This document shows positions 1 to 8,208 of a stretch of 64,000 nucleotides of DNA, in pieces; within the stretch, counting starts at the first letter, position 1; each line of letters opens with the position of its first letter. The stretch comes from Erythrobacter fulvus. Lineage in GTDB: Bacteria; Pseudomonadota; Alphaproteobacteria; Sphingomonadales; Sphingomonadaceae. The notes below the pieces were generated by a model. It was not told the DNA's origin, made no database searches, and was given only the letters and a program-made list of their open reading frames with translations. Made by a program: the position numbers and the translations under genes. The DNA lies in assembly GCF_028595285.1 (NCBI RefSeq), contig NZ_JAQQXQ010000002.1, forward strand, positions 124,001 through 188,000, in the 5' to 3' direction.

Positions 1-378
1 CAGCTGCGCGGCCATCATTTCCCAGACCTTGTTGATCGCCTTGAGTGGTCGCACCATCACTTTGAAATCGCTGATCTTTCCGTCTTCATTGAAGCGGATG
101 ATATCGACCCCGTTGACGGTGATTCCGTCCATCTCGGTGACGAATTCGAGCATCATCTCCTCCCCGTCCACCAGCTCGCGGACATAGTGGAAGCTCTCAT
201 TCCCCAGCGTGTGGCTGGCGGCGACCAGATAGGCCATGACGATCGCCTTGCCGACCTGCGGCGTGTGGACCACCGGCGAATGAAACACGGCGTCGTCGGC
301 AAGCAATTCCGACAGGACAGCGGGATTGCTCCCGCTCTCCATATAGGCGTGCCAGCGCGCGAGATTGGTGGCGCTCAT
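1..378 (-). CDS. SnoaL/NTF2-like domain protein (C-terminus cut by window edge)
   Basis: The minus-strand frame is open from an ATG at 378 to base 1, so 126 residues are visible and the C-terminus is missing. It starts MSATNLARWHAYMESG. The pattern of an N-terminal helix, then LLADDAVFHSPV, then VNGVDIIRFNEDGKISDFKVMVRP is that of SnoaL/NTF2-like small alpha+beta barrels. Members include isomerases, hydrolases and many uncharacterised binding proteins, so no reaction can be assigned. Its ATG overlaps the TGA of the upstream dienelactone hydrolase (ATGA), which implies translational coupling and possibly a shared catabolic role. The family call is by eye. Confidence 0.75.
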   Translation of the reverse strand, partial: MSATNLARWHAYMESGSNPAVLSELLADDAVFHSPVVHTPQVGKAIVMAYLVAASHTLGNESFHYVRELVDGEEMMLEFVTEMDGITVNGVDIIRFNEDGKISDFKVMVRPLKAINKVWEMMAAQL

Positions 379-1073
379 GCCAGATGCTCGGCGAAGAAGG
401 CGGCGGTGCGGCTGTCGGCGAGGTTGGCGGTGTCTTCCACCCGGCGCTTGCCGTGTTCGGTGGCGAAGCCATGGTCGAGCCCGTCGTAATCATGCAGCGT
501 CACGCGCGGATGATCGTCCAGCCCTGCGTGCATCGCTTCCTGTGTTTCACGTGGAACAAAGCCGTCAGCGGTGGGAATGTGCAGCATCAGCGGATTGGCG
601 ATCGCGTGCTTCTCGCCCAGCAACCCGTCGATGCCGACCCCGTAATAACCGACGCTCGCATCGATATCGGTGCGCGCCGCCGTCATATAGGCGAGCCGTC
701 CGCCGAGGCAGTAACCGACGCATCCGACCTTCGCGACGCCTAGGGTGCGCCGGATGTGGTGAATGGTCGCTTCGATATCGCGGATGCCCTGATCCTGATT
801 GAACTTGCCCATCAGATCGAGCGCAGTCTGGAATTCGCTCTCCACATCGGGATCAAGCGAAACTTCGGGCTGAAGCCGCCAGAACAGATCCGGCGCGACG
901 GCGAGATAGCCTTCGGCTGCCAGCTTGTCGCATTTCTGGCGGATGCCCGGGTTCACCCCGAAGATTTCCTGGATGACGATGATCGCGCCCTTGGGCGCGC
1001 CTTCGGGCTTGGCGACATAGGCCCCGAAGCTGGCGTCGCCTTCGAGGGTGGGGATGGTTTCGTTGAGGCTCAT
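375..1073 (-). CDS. dienelactone hydrolase family protein
   Basis: This 232-residue alpha/beta hydrolase is normal length for the dienelactone hydrolase family, which opens lactones such as 4-carboxymethylenebut-2-en-4-olide in the cytoplasm. The Cys-Asp-His triad is visible: nucleophile in GYCLGGR, Asp in TADGF, His in DHGFA. I chose the ATG at 1073 (MSLNETIPTLEG) over a longer frame because the sequence upstream does not resemble the family and a purine-rich GAGAGAGAG stretch precedes this ATG. The substrate is unknown; many members are generic esterases. The gene contains an outlying parS site at 543-558, read as VPRET. It is divergent from the DUF6489 gene. Confidence 0.85.
   Translation of the reverse strand: MSLNETIPTLEGDASFGAYVAKPEGAPKGAIIVIQEIFGVNPGIRQKCDKLAAEGYLAVAPDLFWRLQPEVSLDPDVESEFQTALDLMGKFNQDQGIRDIEATIHHIRRTLGVAKVGCVGYCLGGRLAYMTAARTDIDASVGYYGVGIDGLLGEKHAIANPLMLHIPTADGFVPRETQEAMHAGLDDHPRVTLHDYDGLDHGFATEHGKRRVEDTANLADSRTAAFFAEHLA
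543..558. other. parS-like centromere site 1 (one-base variant)
   Basis: TGTTTCACGTGGAACA differs by one base from the perfect palindrome used at the other sites. Its reverse complement, TGTTCCACGTGAAACA, is the classic Bacillus subtilis parS sequence. It lies inside the dienelactone hydrolase gene, where it encodes VPRET on the minus strand, and is about 1.4 kb from the next site. It is the only one of the six that lacks the flanking A/T that extends the palindrome. Confidence 0.8.
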
Positions 1074-1162
1074 GGCGTGTCTCTCTCTCGCTTGCCGGGA
1101 AGGGTGTGTCAGCGTCCTATCTCTTGCCTTGCTCGGCTGCCAAGCCCAAATGGAAGACACGC

Positions 1163-1169
1163 AGGAGGA
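1163..1169 (+). promoter_or_regulatory. ribosome binding site deciding the DUF6489 start
   Basis: AGGAGGA lies 7 bases before the ATG at 1177. It is one of the strongest Shine-Dalgarno matches seen here and rejects longer in-frame starts upstream. Confidence 0.8.
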
Positions 1170-1176
1170 CGCGCCC

Positions 1177-1440
1177 ATGAAGATCACTATCGAAGTCGAT
1201 TGCACCCCCGAAGAGGCTCGCAGCTTCCTTGGCCTTCCGGATGTGAGTGCGGCCAACAATATCTATGTCGAGAACATCGCCAAGGCGATGAAGGGTGTTT
1301 CGAACCCTGCGCAGATGGCTGAATATGCTCAGGCGCTGGCGCCGATGGGGCAGGTGGGCCTCAAGCTGTTCCAGAGCTTTGTTGAAGGCGGGATGAAGGC
1401 CGCGCAGCGCGGCGCTGACGGGCCGAAATCCTCCGACTGA
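1177..1440 (+). CDS. DUF6489 family small protein
   Basis: This 87-residue protein begins MKITIEVDCTPEEARSFLGLPDV, which I recognise as the start of the DUF6489 family, common in sphingomonads and related alphaproteobacteria. A short N-terminal beta/alpha segment is followed by an amphipathic helical part (NPAQMAEYAQALAPMG). There is no signal peptide, so it is probably cytoplasmic. Function is unknown. It ends 4 bases before mnmE and is likely co-transcribed with mnmE-mnmG-rsmG-parAB. Confidence 0.8.
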   Translation: MKITIEVDCTPEEARSFLGLPDVSAANNIYVENIAKAMKGVSNPAQMAEYAQALAPMGQVGLKLFQSFVEGGMKAAQRGADGPKSSD

Positions 1441-1444
1441 TCCC

Positions 1445-2731
1445 GTGAGCCAGACGCCGACCATCTTCGCGCTGTCGAGCGGCGCGCCGCCCGCGGGCGT
1501 GGGCGTGATCCGCGTGTCCGGGCCGCGGGCGGGGGAGGCTCTGTCGGCGCTTGCCGGACGTATGCCCGCGCCGCGCCGTGCTTCGCTGGCAAAGCTGCGG
1601 GACGGGACGGGTGCGTTGCTCGACGAGGCGCTGGTGCTGTGGTTCCCCGGGCCGAACACCGCCACGGGCGAAGATTTGGCCGAGTTCCACTGCCACGGGG
1701 GCCGTGCGGTGATTGCGGCGGTGGAGGCAGCCTTGGCCGCGCTACCGGGTCTGCGCCGCGCCGAACCGGGCGAGTTCACCCGCCGGGCCTTTGCGAATGG
1801 CCGCATCGATCTGGCCGAGGCCGAAGGGCTGGGCGACCTGCTTTCTGCCGAGACTGAGCTACAACGCGCGGCCGCGCTTGCCAACGCCGGCGGCGCGCTG
1901 TCGCGGCAGGTGGAGACATGGCGCGACAAGGTGCTCGGCCTGTCCGCTGAAGTCGAAGGCGTGCTCGATTTCTCGGACGAGGAGGATTCGGCCGATCTCC
2001 CCGAATGTTTCACGTGGAACATTGCGGCGCTGGCCGATGAATTGCGCGAATGGCTCGCCCGCCCGCGCTCCGAGCGATTGGGGGAGGGCTTTCGTGTGGT
2101 GCTGGCCGGACCGCCCAATGCGGGGAAATCGACGCTATTCAACGCGCTGGTCGAAAGCGAGGCGGCGATCACCTCCCCCATCGCCGGCACCACCCGCGAT
2201 GTAATCGAACGCTCTGTGGCGATTGGTGGCGTTCCCTTCACCTTCGTCGACACGGCGGGTCTGCGCGAAGACGCGAAGGCTGACGCAATCGAGGCCATCG
2301 GGATTGATCGTGCGCGAAGCGAACTGGTGCGGGCCGATCTTGTGCTGTGGCTCGGGCCAGAGGGAGAGGGGCCGGTGGACGCATGGGAAATCGCTGCGCA
2401 GGCTGATCGCGAGGGGTTTGTTCCCAAGCCGTCGGCGCGCTTCACACTCTCTGCCACGACGGGTGAGGGGGTGGGGCTGCTCAAGTCGGCACTGGTTGAC
2501 CGCGCCCGTGACGCGCTGCCCAAACCGGGGGAAGCGGCGCTCAACGCACGCCAGCACGCGCGCCTGACCGAAGCGGCAGAGGCGCTGGAGGGGGCAGGGA
2601 CGCTTTCCGACCCGCTGTTGGTTGCCGAGGAACTCCGCCGCGCGCGCCTCGCTTTTGATCGGCTGATCGGGCGGGCGACCACCGAAGACATGCTCGACAC
2701 GCTGTTCGGACGCTTCTGCATCGGGAAGTGA
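1445..2731 (+). CDS. mnmE: tRNA uridine-5-carboxymethylaminomethyl modification GTPase MnmE
   Basis: This 428-residue protein is the potassium-dependent GTPase that works with MnmG to place the carboxymethylaminomethyl group on wobble U34 of certain tRNAs, using methylenetetrahydrofolate. The N-terminal TrmE domain (LSSGAPPAGVGVIRVSGP) is followed by a helical region, a G domain with P-loop GPPNAGKST near residue 222, TTRDV and DTAG, and the family-defining C-terminus CIGK. The start is GTG at 1445, 4 bases after the DUF6489 stop. A parS-like site at 2006-2021 is read through as CFTWN in the helical region. MnmG follows downstream. Confidence 0.97.
   Translation: MSQTPTIFALSSGAPPAGVGVIRVSGPRAGEALSALAGRMPAPRRASLAKLRDGTGALLDEALVLWFPGPNTATGEDLAEFHCHGGRAVIAAVEAALAALPGLRRAEPGEFTRRAFANGRIDLAEAEGLGDLLSAETELQRAAALANAGGALSRQVETWRDKVLGLSAEVEGVLDFSDEEDSADLPECFTWNIAALADELREWLARPRSERLGEGFRVVLAGPPNAGKSTLFNALVESEAAITSPIAGTTRDVIERSVAIGGVPFTFVDTAGLREDAKADAIEAIGIDRARSELVRADLVLWLGPEGEGPVDAWEIAAQADREGFVPKPSARFTLSATTGEGVGLLKSALVDRARDALPKPGEAALNARQHARLTEAAEALEGAGTLSDPLLVAEELRRARLAFDRLIGRATTEDMLDTLFGRFCIGK
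2006..2021. other. parS-like centromere site 2 (one-base variant)
   Basis: TGTTTCACGTGGAACA, the same variant and orientation as site 1, here flanked by AA and TT as in the perfect sites. It is embedded in mnmE and encodes CFTWN. Confidence 0.88.
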
Positions 2732-2747
2732 GCGTAGTGGCGCAAAA

Positions 2748-2763
2748 TGTTTCACGTGAAACA
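2748..2763. other. parS centromere site 3 (perfect palindrome, intergenic)
   Basis: TGTTTCACGTGAAACA is the consensus parS bound by chromosomal ParB (Spo0J family), with AA before and TT after. It is the only one of the six sites in a spacer, between mnmE (ends 2731) and mnmG (starts 2835). Confidence 0.95.
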
Positions 2764-2834
2764 TTGGCGGCGAAGCTGAGTACGCGCACGAATCGCCTTT
2801 GACGATTCTCCACCCACGCCCTATTTGCGCGCCC

Positions 2835-4700
2835 ATGCAGAGCTTCGATGTCATCGTCATTGGCGGCGGGCACGCCGGGGTTGAGGCCGCCTGTGCTTCA
2901 GCCCGGATGGGCGCGCGCACGGCATTGGTGAGCTTCGATCTGGATGCCATCGGCGCAATGAGCTGCAATCCTGCGATCGGAGGTTTGGGGAAGGGGCATC
3001 TGGTTCGCGAAGTCGATGCGCTCGACGGCGTGATCGGCCGTGCGGCGGATGCCGGGGCCATCCACTACCGCATGCTCAACCGTTCCAAGGGCAGCGCTGT
3101 GTGGGGCCCCCGCGTCCAGGCCGACCGTGTGCGCTTCAAGGCGGCGGTTCAGGCGATGGTCCGCGCTCAGGATAATCTGGCGCTGGTGCAGGGTGAGGCT
3201 GCGGCGCTTGTGTTGAAAAGCGACGCAGTAGCCGGGCTGGAACTGGCCGACGGAACCACCCTCGAAGCCGGGCGCGTTATACTGTGCACCGGCACCTTCC
3301 TAGGGGGCGTGCTTTTCCGCGGCGAGGAACGTTTCGAAGGCGGGCGCATCGGTGAAAACGCTGCCAAGCGGCTTGCCCAGCAGCTGCGCGGGGCTGACCT
3401 GCCCATGGCGCGGCTCAAGACCGGCACGCCCCCGCGCCTAGACGGGCGCACAATCGATTGGGCCGCGTTGGAGGAGCAGCCTTCGGATGGCGAGGCGTGG
3501 ACCATGTCGCCGCTCACCCAGCGCCGCATCAACCCGCAGGTGTTCTGTGCAATCACCCGCACCACGCAGGCGGGGCATGACGCGATCCGCGCCAACCTGC
3601 ACCGTTCGCCGCTGTTCTCGGGCGCGATTGCTGCCGCGGGGCCGCGCTATTGCCCGTCGATCGAAGACAAGATCCACCGCTTCGGGGATCGCGAGGGGCA
3701 TCAGGTGTTCCTCGAACCCGAAGGGCTCGATACGCACATGGTCTATCCCAACGGCATCAGCACCTCGCTGCCGGTGGACGTGCAGGAAACCGTGGTGCGC
3801 ACCATGCCGGGGTGCGAGCGGGTGGAAATCGTGCAGCCGGGTTATGCGGTCGAATATGATCATATCGATCCACGCGCGCTGACGCCCGATTTGCAGGTGC
3901 GCGCGATCCCGGGGCTTTATTGCGCGGGGCAGATCAACGGCACGACTGGTTACGAGGAAGCCGCCGCGCAAGGGCTGGTTGCCGGACTGGAAGCTGCCGC
4001 TGCCGCGCTCGGCAAGCAGGCTCCGCAGCTTGACCGCGCGAACAGCTACATCGCTGTGATGGTTGATGATTTGACCTTGCAGGGCGTGTCGGAGCCCTAC
4101 CGGATGCTGACGGCGCGTGCCGAATACCGGCTGCGCCTGCGCGCCAATAACGCGGCGACGCGGTTGACGGGATTGGGGATCGAAGCGGGCTGTATCACTG
4201 CCGAACGCCGAATCTGGTGGGAACGGCGCGAGGAAGTGCGGGCAATGTTTCACGTGAAACATTCCGAAAAGCTCCACGCGCGCGAGTTGGCCGATCTGGG
4301 CCTGCCGGTGCGGCGCGACCACGGCGAAAAGTCGATTGCCGAATGGCTCCGGCATGACGGTGTTACCCACGAAGCGCTTGCGCCATGGCTGGGCGAAGTC
4401 ACCGCGCTCGATCCGTTGCTTGCCGAGGAAATGGCGGAGGATGCGGCTTACGCCCCGTATCTTGCGCGGCAGGATGCCGAATTGCGCGATCTGCGCGCCA
4501 GCGAGGCGCTGCCGCTGGCGGCGGACTTCCCCTATGGCGAGGTGCCGGGGCTTTCCAACGAAATGGTCGAACGCCTGACCAAGGCGGCACCCGGCACCCT
4601 CGCGGCGGCAGGGCGGGTCCCCGGTGTGACGCCCGCCGCACTCTCCGCATTGCTGGTCTATGCGCGCCGCCGTGCCGCTGACGGGCAGCGCGCAGCGTGA
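2835..4700 (+). CDS. mnmG: tRNA uridine-5-carboxymethylaminomethyl modification enzyme MnmG (GidA)
   Basis: This 621-residue FAD protein is the partner of MnmE in wobble-uridine modification. The FAD-binding motif GGGHAG is at residues 10-15 and [16 protein letters not shown] follows; the C-terminus ends in the family helical domain. I chose the ATG at 2835 ([13 protein letters not shown]) because the flavin fold begins there; an in-frame TTG at 2799 would add 12 unrelated residues. A perfect parS (4246-4261) is read as MFHVKH near residue 470, between the FAD part and the C-terminal domain. The stop overlaps the rsmG start (GTGA). Confidence 0.97.
   Translation: MQSFDVIVIGGGHAGVEAACASARMGARTALVSFDLDAIGAMSCNPAIGGLGKGHLVREVDALDGVIGRAADAGAIHYRMLNRSKGSAVWGPRVQADRVRFKAAVQAMVRAQDNLALVQGEAAALVLKSDAVAGLELADGTTLEAGRVILCTGTFLGGVLFRGEERFEGGRIGENAAKRLAQQLRGADLPMARLKTGTPPRLDGRTIDWAALEEQPSDGEAWTMSPLTQRRINPQVFCAITRTTQAGHDAIRANLHRSPLFSGAIAAAGPRYCPSIEDKIHRFGDREGHQVFLEPEGLDTHMVYPNGISTSLPVDVQETVVRTMPGCERVEIVQPGYAVEYDHIDPRALTPDLQVRAIPGLYCAGQINGTTGYEEAAAQGLVAGLEAAAAALGKQAPQLDRANSYIAVMVDDLTLQGVSEPYRMLTARAEYRLRLRANNAATRLTGLGIEAGCITAERRIWWERREEVRAMFHVKHSEKLHARELADLGLPVRRDHGEKSIAEWLRHDGVTHEALAPWLGEVTALDPLLAEEMAEDAAYAPYLARQDAELRDLRASEALPLAADFPYGEVPGLSNEMVERLTKAAPGTLAAAGRVPGVTPAALSALLVYARRRAADGQRAA
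4246..4261. other. parS centromere site 4 (perfect palindrome, inside mnmG)
   Basis: TGTTTCACGTGAAACA inside mnmG, translated as FHVKH, with the same AA/TT flanks as sites 2, 3, 5 and 6. Confidence 0.95.
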
Positions 4701-5323
4701 TCATTACCGAAGACGAAGCGCGCGCCTATGTCGCCGGCCTGACCGATACCGAAGGCATGGCGCGTCTGGAGCAATTGGCTTCGCTGGTGCTGGAGGAGAA
4801 TCAGCGCCAGAATCTCATCGCCAAAGCGACAGAGCCCCACATCTGGCAGCGCCACATTGCCGATTCGGCGCAGCTGATCGAAAATGTTTCACGTGAAACA
4901 TTGGGCCCGAATGCGCAGGGGCCGTGGCTCGATCTGGGGAGCGGACCGGGCTTTCCGGGGTTGGTGATCGCGGCGCTCTGCCCGAATATGCCCGTGGTGC
5001 TGGTCGAATCCCGCGCGCGGCGGGTGGAATTCCTCGAATCCGCGATTGCCGCGCTGGGGTTGCACAAATGCCGGGTCGAAGGACAGCGTTTGGAGCGTGT
5101 CGAACCCTTTCCCGCCCGCGCCATTTCGGCACGTGCCTTTGCTCCCTTGCCAAAGCTGCTCAGCTTGTCCGCACCCTTCTCCACAAGGCAGACCGCCTAT
5201 GTCTTGCCCAAGGGACGCTCGGCGGCGCAGGAATTGGAGAGCTTGAAGCCTTCGATTCGGGCAATGTTTCACGTGAAACATTCCTTGACCGATCCCGACG
5301 CGGGAATCATTGTGAAGGCCTGA
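4697..5323 (+). CDS. rsmG: 16S rRNA (guanine(527)-N(7))-methyltransferase RsmG (GidB)
   Basis: This 208-residue Rossmann methyltransferase makes m7G527 in 16S rRNA. The SAM motif [15 protein letters not shown] and the downstream [13 protein letters not shown] are clear, preceded by the family region [22 protein letters not shown]. The start is GTG at 4697, overlapping the mnmG stop. Two perfect parS palindromes lie in this short gene: 4885-4900, read NVSRET just before the SAM motif, and 5265-5280, read MFHVKH near the C-terminus. The parA gene follows 58 bases downstream. Confidence 0.96.
   Translation: MIITEDEARAYVAGLTDTEGMARLEQLASLVLEENQRQNLIAKATEPHIWQRHIADSAQLIENVSRETLGPNAQGPWLDLGSGPGFPGLVIAALCPNMPVVLVESRARRVEFLESAIAALGLHKCRVEGQRLERVEPFPARAISARAFAPLPKLLSLSAPFSTRQTAYVLPKGRSAAQELESLKPSIRAMFHVKHSLTDPDAGIIVKA
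4885..4900. other. parS centromere site 5 (perfect palindrome, inside rsmG)
   Basis: TGTTTCACGTGAAACA, read in a different frame from sites 4 and 6 to give NVSRET immediately before the SAM-binding motif of RsmG. Confidence 0.95.
5265..5280. other. parS centromere site 6 (perfect palindrome, inside rsmG)
   Basis: TGTTTCACGTGAAACA near the 3' end of rsmG, read as MFHVKH, about 100 bases upstream of parA. Confidence 0.95.
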
Positions 5324-5381
5324 CACGCGACATCTGTGCGGATTCCACCTGAATCCGCGCGCGGGAAGGACGGAAAACACC

Positions 5382-6158
5382 ATGCTGACCATCGCGATCG
5401 CCAATCAGAAGGGCGGAGTGGGCAAAACCACCACCGCAATCAACATCGCCACGGCGATGGCGGCGACCGGATGGCGCACGCTGCTGATCGATCTCGATCC
5501 GCAGGGCAATGCCTCTACGGGGCTGGGGGTGCACTCTGCCGCGCGAGAGGTTTCCAGCTATGATCTGCTGGTAGACGAGGTGGCGCTGGAAGATGCCATC
5601 GTCCCCACCAGCATCCCGCGGCTTGATATCGTCCCTGCCACGGTGGATCTGTCCGGCGCGGAAGTCGAGTTGGTATCGGTGGAGGAGCGCACCGCCCGCC
5701 TGCGTCACGCGCTGGAGAACCACACGGGACATGACATCGCCTTTATCGACTGTCCCCCGTCGCTCGGCCTGCTGACGCTTAATGCTCTGTGCGCGGCCGA
5801 TACGTTGCTGGTGCCGCTGCAATGCGAATTCTTCGCGCTCGAAGGTCTCAGCCAGCTGCTCCAGACGGTTGACCAGGTGCAGCAGCGGTTCAATCCGCGG
5901 CTTGGCATCATCGGCGTGGCGCTGACCATGTTCGATCGCCGTAACCGCTTGACCGATCAGGTGTCCGACGACGTTCGCGACTGTCTCGGCAAGCTGGTGT
6001 TCGACACAGTGATCCCGCGCAATGTGCGCCTGTCCGAGGCGCCGAGCCATGGGCTCCCCGCGCTGGTCTATGACCAGCATTGCACCGGCAGCCGCGCCTA
6101 TATGTCGCTGGCGCGCGAGCTGATCGGACGATTTCCCGCAGAAAGACAGGCTGCATGA
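5382..6158 (+). CDS. parA: chromosome partitioning ATPase ParA
   Basis: This 258-residue deviant-Walker ATPase forms nucleoid-bound dimers that pull ParB-parS complexes during chromosome segregation. The P-loop KGGVGKTT is at residues 10-17, with the signature lysine at residue 10. DLDPQGNAS and the Walker B region FIDCPPSLGLLTLNAL follow. It has no N-terminal helix-turn-helix, so it is a chromosomal type Ib-like ParA/Soj. It overlaps parB by ATGA, implying coupled translation. The upstream block carries the parS cluster. Confidence 0.97.
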   Translation: MLTIAIANQKGGVGKTTTAINIATAMAATGWRTLLIDLDPQGNASTGLGVHSAAREVSSYDLLVDEVALEDAIVPTSIPRLDIVPATVDLSGAEVELVSVEERTARLRHALENHTGHDIAFIDCPPSLGLLTLNALCAADTLLVPLQCEFFALEGLSQLLQTVDQVQQRFNPRLGIIGVALTMFDRRNRLTDQVSDDVRDCLGKLVFDTVIPRNVRLSEAPSHGLPALVYDQHCTGSRAYMSLARELIGRFPAERQAA

Positions 6159-7126
6159 CCGATAATACCACTCAAACCGCTGATATTTCTGCTGTTTCAC
6201 GCTCATCGGCGGAAAAGCCGCGGCGGCTTGGCAAGGGGCTGGGCGCGTTGCTGGGCGAGACCCGGCGTGAAGAACCGCTGGTGCGGCGTGACGAGCCTGC
6301 CGATGCCGCGCCCGCTGCGGGCGGCACGGCCCTGCGGATGCTAGCACTGGCGAATATCAAGCCGCTGCCGGGCAACCCGCGCAAGCATTTCGACGAAGCC
6401 GCGCTGAACGAACTTGCCGCCTCGATCGCTACCCGCGGGGTGATCCAGCCGATTATCGTGCGCCCCCATCCCGAAGGTGCGGGATATCAGCTGGTTGCGG
6501 GCGAACGCCGCTGGCGCGCGGCGCAGAAGGCCCGGCTGCACGAGATTCCGGCGCTGGTGCGCGACCTTACCGAGCGCGAGGTCATGGCGCTGGCGCTGAT
6601 CGAGAACCTTCAGCGCGAGGATTTGAACCCGGTCGAGGAAGCACGTGCCTATCACCGCCTGTCCGAACAGGAAGGGATGATCCAGGTCGACATCGCCAAG
6701 ATGGTCGAAAAGTCGCGCAGCCACGTCGCCAACATGATGCGGCTGATGACGCTGCCCGATCCGGTGCTCGACTTGATCGAGCAAGGCACGCTGTCGGTCG
6801 GCCATGCCCGTGCGCTGGTGGGTCGTGATGATGCCGCGGAGCTGGCCGAGATCGCCGTCAAGGACGGGCTTTCGGTGCGCGATATCGAATTGCTCAGCCG
6901 CAAGCTTGCCAAGGGGGAAACGGGCGGCACCAGCCCCAAACCGCGTCCCGAAACTACCGAGAACGCCGATATCCTCGCCGTGCAGCAACATCTCGAGGAA
7001 TTTCTGGGGCTTGGCGTGAAGATCAAGCCCGAGGTCGATCCGCGCAAGGGCACGATCACGATCCGCTATACCACGCTGGATCAGCTCGATCTGGTGTGCC
7101 AGCGCCTGACCGGTGGAGAGTTCTGA
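6155..7126 (+). CDS. parB: chromosome partitioning protein ParB (CTPase, parS binding)
   Basis: This 323-residue protein binds parS, loads as a CTP-dependent clamp and spreads. Visible parts are the N-terminal LGKGLGALLGE motif that stimulates ParA, the ParB/Srx domain with NPRKHFDE and GERRWRAAQKA (residues about 115-125), the helix-turn-helix DIAKMVEKSRSHVANMMRL, and a C-terminal dimerisation part. I chose the ATG at 6155, overlapping parA, because the family motif follows soon after. It is the presumed reader of the six upstream parS sites. A strong terminator lies 26 bases downstream. Confidence 0.97.
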   Translation: MTDNTTQTADISAVSRSSAEKPRRLGKGLGALLGETRREEPLVRRDEPADAAPAAGGTALRMLALANIKPLPGNPRKHFDEAALNELAASIATRGVIQPIIVRPHPEGAGYQLVAGERRWRAAQKARLHEIPALVRDLTEREVMALALIENLQREDLNPVEEARAYHRLSEQEGMIQVDIAKMVEKSRSHVANMMRLMTLPDPVLDLIEQGTLSVGHARALVGRDDAAELAEIAVKDGLSVRDIELLSRKLAKGETGGTSPKPRPETTENADILAVQQHLEEFLGLGVKIKPEVDPRKGTITIRYTTLDQLDLVCQRLTGGEF

Positions 7127-7152
7127 CCGCGCATTCCGTTTCAGCGCAAATC

Positions 7153-7196
7153 AAAAGCCCCGGAAGTCGCGCCGTGCAACTTCCGGGGCTTTTTGT
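7153..7196 (+). terminator. intrinsic terminator after parB
   Basis: A perfect 15-base inverted repeat, arms 7153-7167 and 7179-7193 around an 11-base loop, has the core AGCCCCGGAAGT and is followed by a T run. The left arm begins AAAA, so it can also act for the convergent minus-strand gene ending at 7227. Confidence 0.9.
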
Positions 7197-7226
7197 TGGT
7201 CCGCCGAAGCGGTCGGACAAATTGCC

Positions 7227-8078
7227 TTAGCGGTCGGATTTGATCATCTTGGGCGAAGGCCGACGTTCCGGAATCTCGCGTACGGCACCGGGGACGGTGT
7301 AGGTCTCCTCACGCACGGTTTCGCGCACCACCACCTGCTGCTGCACCTCGCTACGAACCGGCACCATCACCATCTGCGGCGGCGGAGCGTAGGAATAGGC
7401 CGCCGGATAGCCGTAGCCATAGGAATAGGCGGGCGCGCCGTATGCTGGATAGGCGATTTCGCGGCTGGCGATGCGCGGTGCTGGTGCGCCGTATTGCGAA
7501 AGGTAGCTGTCGAGCGCGGCCTCGCAATTATAGAGGTTCTTCTTCTTGTCGCCGTTGAACAGGCTGCCGAGCAGACCGCCCACCAATCCGCCGCCGCCCA
7601 CGCCCAGGACAGTGCCGAGCACGCGGTCACCCGCGCCGGCGATCTCGTAACCGGCAACCCCGCCCGCAATCGCGCCGAGCAGCCCGCCGATGATGGTGCC
7701 GGTATCGTCCTTGCTGCGTCCCGCAGTGCGGCGACGGCATTCTTCGATCCACTGGTCACGTTCGAACACCACGGGGGCGGGCGCATAGGTCATCGCCGGA
7801 GCATAGGCATGGTGCGGCCCACGCGGTGCCGCCTGCATAGGACGCGGCGCGTCAATCCGGCGGGTGCGGGTGATGGTTTCCACGCCGTCCGACACAATCA
7901 CGGTTTCCGTCATTTCCGACGTAACCGGCGCAGTGCGGTATTCGGGCGGAAGCTGCCGGACCTCGCTATCGCTCAGCGGGGCGAGCGGGGGCAGATCATC
8001 ATAGGTCTGCGTATTTGCCGCCGCCGGAACAGCAAGAGCAAGAGCGGCGAGTGGAAGGACGGACAGGCGCTTGGACAT
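7227..8078 (-). CDS. secreted glycine-zipper (2TM) domain protein
   Basis: This 283-residue protein has an N-terminal signal peptide (MSKRLSVLPLAALALAVPAA, cleavage near AANTQ). Its centre is Gly/Ala-rich (GGLLGAIAGGVAGYEIAG, then GGGGLVGGLLGSLF), matching glycine-zipper 2TM proteins of the Gram-negative envelope. The flanks are low in complexity: Tyr/Pro/Ala repeats (YGAPAYSYGYGYP) and a C-terminal Val/Glu/Arg-rich tail. I chose the ATG at 8078 because the signal peptide starts there. Probably periplasmic or outer-membrane associated; function unknown. Confidence 0.75.
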   Translation of the reverse strand: MSKRLSVLPLAALALAVPAAANTQTYDDLPPLAPLSDSEVRQLPPEYRTAPVTSEMTETVIVSDGVETITRTRRIDAPRPMQAAPRGPHHAYAPAMTYAPAPVVFERDQWIEECRRRTAGRSKDDTGTIIGGLLGAIAGGVAGYEIAGAGDRVLGTVLGVGGGGLVGGLLGSLFNGDKKKNLYNCEAALDSYLSQYGAPAPRIASREIAYPAYGAPAYSYGYGYPAAYSYAPPPQMVMVPVRSEVQQQVVVRETVREETYTVPGAVREIPERRPSPKMIKSDR

Positions 8079-8208
8079 GGGTTGGTTTCCCCCTGAGTCA
8101 GCCGGATGCGGCTGATGGTTAGCAAAAAGCTTACCACCGACCAGGCCGGGCGCCCAAGCGGCGCTGTGCCTGCTGTCCCGTTTCGGGCCGCCTGCGGGCA
8201 GAAACCTC

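Noticed and set aside
1117..2745. Minus-strand open frame (542 codons) opposite mnmE
   Set aside because: Ser/Arg/Ala-rich shadow of mnmE with no domain; mnmE is certain on the plus strand.
5324..5381. Replication origin between rsmG and parA
   Set aside because: The gidAB-parAB block is often near oriC, but I found no cluster of DnaA boxes or AT-rich unwinding region here or nearby, so no origin is called.
6193..6200. TGTTTCAC near the start of parB as a seventh parS site
   Set aside because: Only the left half matches; the next eight bases (GCTCATCG) do not form the GTGAAACA half, so ParB binding is not supported.
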